Source: Gyromitra esculenta
Taxonomy: Eukaryota; Ascomycota; Pezizomycetes; Pezizales; Discinaceae
DNA: 64,000 bases
Assembly (NCBI GenBank): GCA_038503075.1
Contig: JBCAML010000008.1
Coordinates: 1,426,001-1,490,000 of the forward strand
Reading direction: 5' to 3'
Below the pieces are notes generated by a model. It had not been told where the DNA came from. It searched no databases and worked only from the letters and a program-made list of their open reading frames with translations. The translations under genes and the position numbers were made by a program. Each line of letters begins with the position of its first letter. The stretch's first letter is position 1. Below, piece after piece: positions 27,901 to 38,217 of the stretch.

Positions 27901-29969
27901 ATTTCAACCCTTTCTCCAACCAGAATCCACTTCCCGGTCAAAAAAATACGTTACCCTGCGTTGTTCTCCAAATTGCACTGCATGATGCATCCGAGTGGAG
28001 CAAAAAGCAAGTAAAAAAGCAACGGAAAACGGCGGTAAGGGCACGCAGGGGTAGAACAACAGAACCAGCTGCCTTTCGCGCACCCCCTCTAACAAAAAAA
28101 CCTACATAAACCTCCATGTACTGTACCTATGTTCCCACCGCTCTACATGCATCGAGGGTTGGGTTGCGTGCTGCGCGTTGCGTGGTTTTGTGGAGTTGGC
28201 GTTGCACGGTGGTGTGTGTGGTGGTATCAATTCCCCCCCCCCAAGACAACCAACCACATACAGACTGTCACGGCTTACCCGATGAGGACTAAAGCAAAAA
28301 AATATATAAAACCCCGATGTGATTTTATTTTATTTTATTCTAGGAATTTGGGGGTGCAATGTATGTAGGCGACAAGAACGAGGTAGGCAGGTTAAGAAGG
28401 AGCTCTTAACTAGGGGAAGGGGGGAAATAACCACATGTACATCAGTCAGCGGTGGCTGCCAATATCGAAACGGGGACGGGGGGGCTTTATTTTCAAGATA
28501 CAGAGCGGTAATCAAGATCTCGACGGCCATCTCCCTAGTATTATCCCGAGGTTCTGGCACACCCCACACCACGCACCATCACCCAGAACTGAAAAGGAAA
28601 AAGAAAAAAAAGAATCCTGGGGTGTGAAGGAGCTGCTGCACAAACAGGGGTCCAAGTTACTAGGTGTATGACAGGTTGCTCAATTGTTTAGGTGTGACTC
28701 GATACCCATAGGTCAACAGCAAAACATTGATCCAACATCAAATTCCTCGATTTCAACAACGACCGACCGGGGAATGTGGGAAACGGAAAGTACATGAACC
28801 GTTAATGGCCGGAGATAGGTAGGAAAACCAGAAACAGAAATCAAAAAGCTCTATCAGCGAGAAAAGAGGCGACTTTGCTGGTGAAGGACGATTGGAAATT
28901 TGGCGATTTGATCGATCTCGTGCATAGGGCCTGGTTTGCGCTCTCTTACTAGAGTTAGTTATTCTGCCTGCTTTTCTCTGATCTGCTGCGGTCAGGTCTA
29001 GAACTTTCATAGCGAAAATTCCGCAATGAAAGCCAAACGGAAGAAAATATCTGTTTAAAGATTCCTCATGGGGGGATTCTTGCTTGGCTGGCGCCGAGAT
29101 CGCCATGCATCCCACGCGGTGTCTCAGGCAATGTAATGGATACGAACTGAAGCAACGAATTAATTCGATTGATTTGATTCTCTCGTTGTAAAAAATATAA
29201 AACCTAAAAGCACCAGGACCAAAAGGGTACATTAGTAATAATAGAAGCAATTGATGTAAGGGAATATCCAAGTTCTTCAATTATTGAGCCGACCAACATT
29301 GATCCAGCACAGCAGACCAATAAAAGAATGAAGAAAAACGGAAACAGGATTTAATTTGTTCGCCCATCAATTTTTGGCTCCCAGTGATCTCTCCGTAAAA
29401 AAATTGGCAGATAGAGTATCCGATAAGAAACCACCCACACAAACAGAAAACAACGAATAGATATCCGAGAAAAGGAAAATATTTACATAAGGAAACCGAA
29501 TAAAGAAAACACAAACACCTTCTTGGGAAGGAATACTACATGAAATAATACCCCAAAGCATTAGGCAGGGCCTCGGAACCCATCCCGCTCGCCTCAGAGA
29601 GCTGCGGCAGCGGGAGTAACAGCAACAATAGTAGAACCCATACAAAACGAGAACACAAGAGGGCCCCAAAAAATAAGAACAAGAAATAATTTGTAAACTA
29701 CCTCCACCGCTCAATCTTCCAAGCCAAATAACCAACCTTATGTTTTCTTTAACGAAGAGACACAACCCAGAAACACAAAAGCAGAAAAAGCAAAACGTAG
29801 CCCAAATTGTTTCGTAGAAAACAAAAACCAAGGAACCCCGAAGAACCCCATAATCAAATTCATAAAAGACATAACCCAAAACTCGATCATTCCTAAACTA
29901 GAGGAAAACCGACACTCTTGCAAATCCATCTTGTCCTAATTAACGCCTATCCGCGTGCTTTTTCTCGTT
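21958..29969. other. 8-kb gene-free region between convergent genes
   Basis: It lies between the ends of BYR4 (+) and the HHCC-domain gene (-). It is mostly AT-rich, with scattered short frames under 175 codons, none with recognised motifs. A more ORF-dense patch lies at about 23940-24845. A TACATGTA lies at 22539-22546 and an AATTAATTATTAGT tract near 26022. The part at 28750-29969 is probably the long 3' flank of the - strand gene; the 170-codon hydrophobic frame there follows base bias (T-rich on -). I found no transposon protein. Confidence 0.5.
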
Positions 29970-31502
29970 TCAATTCGTAAGGTCATTAGAACCAGAAGAC
30001 GGAGCGTACATGCGTGGGTCCATCGACAAATTGACATTTTGGGGAAAGGCATATGACGCATAGCTGTTCTGGTCATTGGGAGTAGTCACAAGAGGTGATG
30101 GAGACAGTTGAGCCTGGAGTTGAGCCAATGAAGGACCTGCGACACTTGAGGGCGAGCTCATAGCATGTCGTTGTGTGGGACTCCCGCTTGCGCTGGACGG
30201 GCTACTCAGGTAAGGAGAACCGGCGGAACTGGCATCCGTCGCCGCTTGGTTCGCACGGTTATTTGCTGCAGAGAACTCTAGGGGGCTGCTACGGCGAAGA
30301 GTGCAGCTGGGGCAGTTGCGCACAAAACGAGCAATGAGTTCCTTGGGTACCCTATGAAATCGCAGAAATATTAGCTTGATTGTTTTTTTATTTTTTATTT
30401 TGAAAAGCATCTGATGTATATGTATATATTGTATTAAACAATATTATCCTCTTTTTCCGGACTGTAGTACGGGTAAGGGGGAATATTGAGGAGGAGGGAG
30501 GAAAGTGTAATTACCATGAGTAGTGCTTTCGGACCTGGGCTGAGGTTTTATCACGTCCACCGTGCTGTGCCTGTCCATGGGAACTTGTCAAGACGTTATA
30601 CAGTTCTTCTCTCACAGCAACTGGTTTGCCTTCGTGGCAGACAACATCATTATAGCTGTCCTCGCTGGTTACTAGACGGAACATCTTCTTCGCCCAAAAT
30701 CTGAACTGTGCAGACTCAATTGTGGTGCATTTGGGATCGCGGAGAACAGCACGGATATTTTCGTAGCGTTTCTGAGGAATGAGGGCCTTGTCTCTCTTTT
30801 TGGGGGAAAGAGAAAGGATGTACTCGTTCAAGAGATTTTCGAATTCTGCTGCTGTGGGGAAACCTTCAAGGTTTGTTGGTGGCTCGTCAAACTGATTGCC
30901 TAGTTCGGAAGTAGGTGTGGGCATAAGATGCTGTTGCTGTTTGGGACTCGAATTGATCAGGGCAGCGTGCTGTTCCTAAATCTCATGTTAGAACAATAAT
31001 CTTAGAAGCGATAAGTTATCTTTTCGATAGGGCTGCTGGTTCACCATAACTACCACTTCTCCACAAATAGACTGGAACCAAGGTGGGCAAGTGACGTCTG
31101 TTTCCAGATCACCGCTAAACCTCGTTACCAGTAATGTGCCCAGAAGTTGTAGTTAAAATGAACCAGCGGTTGCCCTATCGAAAACTCCAACAAGATCGTT
31201 GAGATAGATCGTATCCCTCTCACCTGGTGCTGTTGCTGCTGTTGCATCTGCGCCTGCTGGTGATGGTGAACATGCTGGGCCTGTTGCTGATGATGGAGAT
31301 TGTGGTGATGAGTGTGTGCATGTTGATGAGGACTGGGAGCGAACTGTAGCGGGGATGGCATAACCAGATGGCCAGGTGGGGGAGCGCGGCTCGGTTGGTT
31401 GTACATCATAGCGCCGGGATGGTACCGTTGCTGTTGGTGATGATATTCATATTGCCCAAGATTATGAAGATGACGTTCCATTGCTGGCATGGCGTTCATC
31501 AT
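29970..31502 (-). CDS. Host protein with integrase-type HHCC zinc-binding domain and Q/H-rich N-terminus
   Basis: Function unknown; probably nuclear. Exons are 31502-31224, 30975-30515 and 30351-29970, giving 373 aa. The first 93 residues are rich in His and Gln (HHHNLHHQQQ, QMQQQQQHQ), resembling a transcription-factor activation region. A conserved-looking domain begins near residue 125 (EFENLLNEYILSLSPKKRDK; FRFWAKKMFRLV). It leads to an HHCC zinc finger like those of retroviral/Ty3 integrases, with His pair SSHGQAQHGG (H-x4-H), then RKHYSWVPKELIARFVRNC and Cys pair CPSC. The tail is S/P-rich. No reverse transcriptase or integrase core is nearby, and the gene has three clean exons, which suggests a domesticated module and not a live element. 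The ATG at 31502 is the first after an in-frame stop. The intron 1 length (248 nt) leaves room for a missed exon. Confidence 0.78.
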
Positions 31503-34500
31503 GATTGCAGAATTGTTGGAGTGGGTGTGCTAAACGAGCGTGGGGCTGGCTGATTGCAAATAGCGAGATTCAGAGCGAGAGTGTGATTGAAGACTTCTCT
31601 AGAAGTGGCAGTGGATGGGATAATCTTTTGTAGAAGGGGGGGGAGGAGGAGGTGGATGAGGGCGAAGATATATGAGGATGGATAAAAAAAGAGTGAGTCT
31701 AGTTTTCTCTGTTGGTGATGAAGAAGGAGGAGAAGAGGGAAGGAATAAGAGCAAGAAGCAGAGGGAAAGAGGGCAGCTATTAGAAGTGTGGGCGAGGTCG
31801 AGGGAGCCAGTCCTAGAATAATAGTATCAGCGATAATGCTACCTATCGATAAGTCGATGATCGGAGAACCGAGCGCAGGGAAGTGGATGTGTATTTTTAT
31901 GTTTATTTTTATTCCCCGAGTAGCAGGCCAGCCAGCCAGCCAACCAGCCAGCACCAGCACCAGCAGCTGGCTAGCAGCCACCAGCCAGCCAGCCAGAGGA
32001 ATGGGTGAGTGGGTAAGTGGGAGGGAGGGAGTAGGATTTGGGTAGAGGGTGTTTTTGCGTTGCACAGCAGTGGGAGAGAGCAGAGCAGAGCAGGTTACTT
32101 ACAGCGGACAAGCTATCTGCAGTTAGAGGGTTTGAGGATGCTGTTTCTGTGCTCGTGCTGGGGGGGTGCTGTGCGCCTTTCTTGGCCTCACGGGAGGCCT
32201 TGTGTGGTGGGAATGGGGCTGCAGCCGACGATGGGTGGACGGGGGTGGGTGGATTGGTGGGAGGGATGGGTGGGGTCTTAAATCGCGTGGGTTGAGCTCG
32301 CGAAATCTCAAGCACCGAGTTTATTCATTCGGCTTGCCGGTCACAAACCTAACATGGACAACCCTCTCCACTCAGCAGTCAGTGTCTGATGCCGATATCT
32401 AGCTCCCCACTCACTCCCCACCACAGCTGGGCTTAATATAGATTCCAGTTGCCCGAGTACATGCTATCTTGGCTACTACTCGCGACAGCTCGCGGCCCAT
32501 ATTGAACTTGAAGAACGTTTGCCGTCTCAGCCAACATGACGTTCTTCCCACGTTCTGGTCTAATCGAGTGAGTGGTGAATTGCATGTATTGCATGTAGAC
32601 ACAGACTCTGTATCTCCAGGCGACCAAGTGGCTACATGTAGCTGTGACTGAGCGTGCAACTGCGTAATCCACTTGACATTCCACCCAGCAGAGGCCCTTC
32701 CAACCATATCTGTACTCTACCACTCTACATACGGATCTTGCCTGTCTTTCCTAATCAAGATAAGGGACGGAACCGAAAAACATTCTGAAACCCTTTCCCA
32801 ATAGCACATGTACATGTTCAACGGTCTTTTCCAGCGAGGAGCCCTTTTCTTCAGATAAACAAGCGAGCGAATGAAACGACATCTCGAATGAAGATCTGAA
32901 AAATGATACCTCACCACCGCGATCTTGGTGTGATACTTGTTCATCTTCGATAGCCCAAAGTTTCTTTCGAGTTCCACCGCTAGGTACCTGGATTGGATTC
33001 GTTTGCAACTGCCTTTTCGCTCTCCAGATCGAGGCAATCGTCGTTCACCTCTTCTTAAGTCCTAAACGCCGCCGCCCGATCCCTTTCCTCTCACGCCCTC
33101 CCTGTTTGATCTCCCCACACTACTGAAAATCCCACGCACCACTTTCTGTCTCCTAGATCTCGGAACAAGCCAAGTACCCGCTTGCTTGCTTGGATTAACC
33201 ACCATTGTGTTTGCTCTCCTTCCCAGCTTCCGTTGACGCCATTTTTGCGAAGAAAAAGCCTTCACCTTCTCCATCTCGTAACAAACCCGACGTTCTTTTA
33301 TTCCCTCCTACAAACCCCCACTAAGTCCCACCTCACCGCCGCCGCCGCCATACTTATCTCCCTCCCCGTTATCCCCCCGGTTATCCCCCCCCATTATCTC
33401 CCCCCCATCCTTAGGTACAGAAACCACAACCAGAGTGGGTATTATCTAGGCTCCCCACACGCATAACATTTCCGTTCTTAGTCAAATTCGCATCTTGTCT
33501 TTGCGTGTTAACTACTTACATACACACCTACATATCTTCCACACCCACCACCTAAACTCCTCCCACCCCCCCAATCCACCACGCCTACATACATAACACA
33601 TACCACTCTAGATCTGTCTTCAAACCACGAAACAAGCCCTCTCTCTATCTTACAACACATGTAAAGTGATGCGCCTGGATTAGATGGATCGAATGTGCGT
33701 CTGCATACATTGAACTGTGGCTCTCCCCCCCCCCGCGCTTTCACGCGTGTGTCCCTGGTGGATGGTACCCCCGTTTCGCCTCTGGTACCCGATTTTTCTC
33801 CCTCTTCGTTTGTTTTTCTCGCCTCTCCTGCCCGCCTACCGATGATCGACGGCAACCCTCACTCGCTAATGGCGCTTTTTATTTTTATTCCCCTGTCCAT
33901 CATCAAACCACCGACCACCATCCGTCTCGCGTTGCGTCGACATCGAGTCCGGTTTGGAAATCGGACTGGGTGTAATAATTGTGCTGGCCTTGCCCGTTGT
34001 GAAGAGTACAGCTCAGCACCCTCCAAGGCGCTCTCCACCGCCATGGCCGCTCCAAGGGCCGAGACCATCCATACCAGAAACAGACCCGGACAGCCCTACC
34101 GTATCATCTTTCCCCGTCTGTGCCCTTCCCTCTTCCCCGGTCCTCCCGAAAGATAGGATGAACCGGATTTCGCTTGTGGTTGGTCAAACCATGAATATTA
34201 CTCCCCCCCCCATTATTGTTTTTTCTGCTGAGCTTACTAGTGGGTTAACACCTTTGTTGTTGGCATGAATATTTTCATGGTCTCTTATTTGCTTATTTCA
34301 GATTTCTTGACCAGGCTTGAACCCTTTTTTTTTTTTTCTGACTCCTTTCATCTGATTCTCTTCTTCGTAACCCTGGGACGGAAAGGAGCGGTTGAGTACA
34401 TCAATGCAGGTAGCCTACTTTTTTTTTTTTTTGCTCCGCCATGGGGTCTTTGCTTTTTTCTTTTCTTTGGATGCATAGAATATCTTTTTTTTTTTCAAAA

Positions 34501-35606
34501 ATACCTTTTATGAATGGAGAAAGAAAAAAAAAAAAACAATTATTCTACCAATATAAATTTTTACCGACATGATGCGATTGAGCGCCCCCTTCTCCTCCCG
34601 TTCCTGGACCCATTCCAGATGGATTTACAAACCCCACGCCTCGAAAAGCAAGGCAGAAGGAGAAATAAAAGCCCCGGGGAAAAAAAAAGGAAAACTATCA
34701 TGTACAAGTGAAGCATTACAGCTCATCCTCGTCCCCCCCCCCGTCCCTCCCTCCCCGCGGACAGTAGGACAAAAAAGAAAAAAAAAGAAACCAAAAACAT
34801 AAAACCCCCTGAGTAACTAACTTTTGGGTCCCAAAGTTCTTTTTTTAGGCGTTCCGAACCCAAAAGAACCTGCTGTACGCATCGTTCTGTAGTGCAGCGT
34901 CATGCGAAAGCCGACACCACACCCTCCAAGTTCCCCGCATTTTGGGCCTGAACCAGCCATCGGACATAAAAGATATTGTCTACACACCCTCTTTTCTGCC
35001 CGTCAAATCTCTCGGCGCATTCGTACCCTGGACCCCACCTCGCCTCTTGAACTATTTCCAACCCTGGTGCGTGCCACCATGGTAAACCGCAACCGCAACC
35101 GCAACGCATGCGCAGCATTCAAGTTTCAACGATGTGCCTTTTTTTATTCTATGCTTTTACTTTTTTTTCTTTCCCGTTCATGCTTTTTCTTTCGATTCAG
35201 TTACTTAATTTTCCTTCAAGCCATTTCTTTCTCTATGAACTGTATCCCTAAAAAAATAAAAATAAAAAACCCTCCTCATAGTTATTGTCCCCCTTTCCCC
35301 ATCCGTTCACACCATAAAACTTTACTTACAGTACCGCGGTTCGGCAAACGGCACACCCACCACGCAAAAACACGCAAGCGAGCTTTGAGCGTGGGAACGC
35401 GGATCCACCCATGGCAGCTTTTTAAACCGGAAGCTCGAATTTCTTACCTTTCAACACCCTGTTCGTTCAGAGAGCACGGCCCATTAGTCTTGTTCCAAAA
35501 GCTTAACCTATCAATCGGTCGATGATCGGCAGGGCCCTCGAGTTTGAGAAAAAATTGAGGCGGTGATACAAAGTGGGGGGGGTACGAGGGGTACGGAGGG
35601 GTAGGT
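31503..35606. other. 4.1-kb low-complexity region
   Basis: It contains the leader of the HHCC gene, a CCAG-rich minisatellite (listed), a strongly CT-rich stretch (33060-33660), T-rich blocks (34320-34500) and homopolymers. Frames of 60-207 codons (33695-34156, 34902-35525) have no family resemblance. The frame at 33954 encodes one hydrophobic segment (MEIGLGVIIVLALPVV) but has no supporting gene structure. A TACATGTA lies at 32633-32640. Confidence 0.5.
31925..31997. repeat. CCAG/CAGC-type minisatellite
   Basis: A run of tandem GCCA/CCAG units with interruptions (CAACCAGC, CAGCACCAG). It lies about 425-495 nt upstream of the ATG of the HHCC-domain gene, so it is probably in its leader or promoter. 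Confidence 0.8.
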
Positions 35607-36702
35607 TCATTCATACTTGGTGTAGTAAATGTAAAAGAAATCCGAGTAGAGGATTGTTTGGATGATACCAGCCAACGTAGCGATGGGATCGACGTGCCCC
35701 ACTTCTGTGAGATAGCGGTAGATCCAGTTCGGGATATACAAAGCCCTGTATGCTCCCAGCGCAAACAGGTAGTGAGTCGTTATCGTCTCGGCTTCACCCG
35801 TTCGTTGCAGCATAAACAGTTGAGGGAGAATGGCTACGCTCTCGAGCCAGATACTGAACGTCCACAGAATCTACCGAGAAACGCCCGAAATAAACCCGTC
35901 AGCCTGAAACTTGACATGTTCGCCAAAACTACCAGAAACTCTCCCACGGGAGAAAGAAAACGGCAGTCAGTTGCTGCAACTACCAGCGTCTACGCCGGCG
36001 CCGCGATCTCGAGAAACTGCCAAATCTGACACCCGGTTTCCCCGTTCAAAACGAGTGGGCAAATACCTCTGATGGTATCCACTTGGATGTAAACAGGAGA
36101 GCAAGAATCGCCGATCCTCCAATCAGATACTCGACCTTGAAGGTGTCTATGTTTGGATCGTGCGTTGGCTTAAAGTCATTCATCATCAGGTAAATTGTGT
36201 ATGCGGCTGAGGCGATGAAGATGATCTTCATCAAGGTGTTGTAGGTCGAGTGATTGAAAGTCCATAGGAGATCTATTGTCGTGCGTGGTCAGCACCTTTT
36301 TTTTTTTTCCTTCCCGAGGAACCACGCACGGAGTAGACGCGCGGTATCCATCGCCGGGACGGGAGTGCAAGAAAAAAAGGGTTACAGCAGTGGTTTGCTG
36401 TTGCGTGGGGGGTTCACCTACCTAGGTAGCGAGTTAGGTAGACCATGAGGTATAGAATTTGGGACTTGAGAGAAATCCCTGCGCAGCTCTTTTTGAGCCC
36501 CCATCAGATATCAGCCGCCGAAACCAGGCAGAAAGGGAACCGAAACATATTTCTAGCTCGGTAGATAGGCAGGGAGGCAGGTATTGGGGTTAGTTTGTGG
36601 GGGGGGATTGCTATTGCACACCTTCGATGTTCGCATCTTCTGCAGGAGAATGAAGATGGATATGAGATGGGAGAGATCTCCTGTGATTCGAAAGATATTC
36701 AT
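35607..36702 (-). CDS. ERD2: ER lumen protein-retaining (K/HDEL) receptor
   Basis: Seven-helix Golgi receptor that binds HDEL/KDEL-tagged ER proteins and returns them by COPI vesicles. Exons are 36702-36622, 36488-36422, 36272-36067 and 35870-35607, giving 205 aa. The start [20 protein letters not shown] is the classic Erd2 N-terminus. Further family blocks are [61 protein letters not shown] and [20 protein letters not shown]. The frame stops after YIYYTKYE, without the usual lysine-rich cytosolic tail of the family. A GTATGA donor exactly at that point (35616) suggests a further 3' exon, so the true C-terminus may differ. The acceptor of exon 2 has a weak pyrimidine tract. Confidence 0.93.
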
Positions 36703-38217
36703 GATGGCGTTTTATTATTATTATTACTTGGTTTTTTTCAGGTTTCTTTTCAGGTTTCTCTTTAGTTCCTTTTTGTTATCTCCAGATTGAAAAATTACCC
36801 CTTGGAAATTCTCGGATGAAACAGAGATCCGGGAGGCGTATGTACTGTGTGCCTGCGTGCACTTTGTTGTCTTTGGGTTCGTTGGCGATGGAGGTGGGAA
36901 ACTTGTTGCGGTTGGGTGGAAGCTTCAAGATTGAGAGGACACGTTCCGCTTAGTAGTTTGTGCTTTAGTGAGGTATTTGAGCACCCGGTAGCTCTTCCGG
37001 CGCAACTAGGAGGAACACAATCTGGCGGTGAGGAAGTAGATGGAGAGCTGCAGAGGGAGAGAATGGAGGGGGAGCTGGGCGATTGATTGACTGAGTGATT
37101 GATTGCACTGTGAGCGAGCGAATCTGCTCTGTCTGATGGGCAGGCTGCGATCAATGCGATGCCGTATGTCGCTGTTGGCAGTCCTGCTGGAAATGAATTG
37201 GACGCGACGGCAATGAAATCAGGGGTCTATTTTTGCCATCTGAGGCGCTGGGCGGGCTCCTTGGCAGCGCAAGCCTATCGCAGCGCGGGTTACCCTGCCT
37301 GGGCCCGTCGCGCTCACCAGCCCGCTTGCCGTGACTCGCCCAGACTGCAGCGTGCTCTCTATAGGCGGGGGGGTGGGACTGGGAGACGGGACTGGGAGTC
37401 TGGGGCTCCATGCCACGCCGCACGCAGCACGGGGATGTGCATTCGGGCCGGCTTGTGTCCCGGGATCTCTGCTGTCGGGCTGGCTTTTACATAAGGCGGA
37501 ACCGAACAGCACATATGTACATACATATTGCGATTTGAGCATGTTCACCGAGTCGGGGATTTCCGGTCGGTCTGTGTGGCTTGAGCTGGCTCCAATGGGC
37601 GGTGGGGGGGAGGTTGACTGAGCACAGATTCGCCGCGGGAGAAAAGGGGAGACAGTGAAGCAGAACCCGAAAAAGCAAAAGCAGCGCCAGGGCCGTCGAT
37701 GATTGACGTTTCCCCAGACTTTTCGGCTAATGGCCCTGTCGCTGGGGGTCTGGCGGGGGTTAGGGTTAGGGCTGTGTCGTCCGCTCGGTTTCCGGCTGCT
37801 CTCGCCGGTTTTGTTTATTGCGTGCACCACCTCGCCGGAGGACACTGGAAAAAGACATTTGGCCCAGCTGCCTGCAAAACCTAGTAGAAAATACATTAAT
37901 CCAGCAATGGATAGATGCAAAATCGCTGTAAACCGCCGTCTCACCCGCCAATTGAACCTCGGTGCATTTTCTTTCTTCTTTACCGTTCCCCGTAGTTGCA
38001 CATACATGATGTAGTTGTGGGGAAGTATGAGTCTAACTTCCCTTGTGAAACGTGAAGAAAAAAACTTCTTTCATCTCGTCCCTCCTCGGGCAACTTCTCT
38101 CCTCCCCCCCAAATCCTCCCTCCCTCACCACACATACGCAAGTCTCCCCCAGCTAATTCGCTCCTTCCCCTTTCTTTCGTTTTTGTAATTGGATTTCGTT
38201 TCGATCGAATTCCCGCC
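36703..38217. other. ERD2/ILV2 divergent spacer with GC-rich island
   Basis: A 1.5-kb spacer. A GC-rich island lies at about 37140-37470. The longest unassigned frame of the window (262 codons, -, 37219-38007) overlaps it but looks like a by-product of base composition. A TTAGGG-type repeat lies at 37757-37771. The last 150 nt before ILV2 are pyrimidine-rich. Confidence 0.55.
37757..37771 (+). repeat. Interstitial telomere-like repeat (GGGTTAGGGTTAGGG)
   Basis: Two and a half exact TTAGGG units, about 450 nt upstream of the ILV2 start. In many fungi TTAGGG is both the telomere unit and the site of Tbf1-type factors in promoters. A regulatory role here is inference only. Confidence 0.7.

Noticed and set aside
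29281..29879. Hydrophobic 170-codon frame on the - strand
   Set aside because: The F/C/L/S-rich composition reflects a T-rich strand in the probable 3' flank of the HHCC-domain gene; there are no conserved motifs.
33695..34268. Overlapping + frames after a CT-rich leader-like stretch, one with a hydrophobic segment
   Set aside because: The leader-like context is suggestive, but no exon set or family motif supports a gene.
34902..35525. 207-codon + frame next to ERD2
   Set aside because: Low-complexity, CT/T-rich translation with no recognisable domain; it ends opposite the ERD2 3' region.
37219..38007. 262-codon open frame on the - strand upstream of ILV2
   Set aside because: It is in a GC-rich stretch with low stop density on both strands, has no family motif and overlaps the divergent promoter. 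It is probably compositional.
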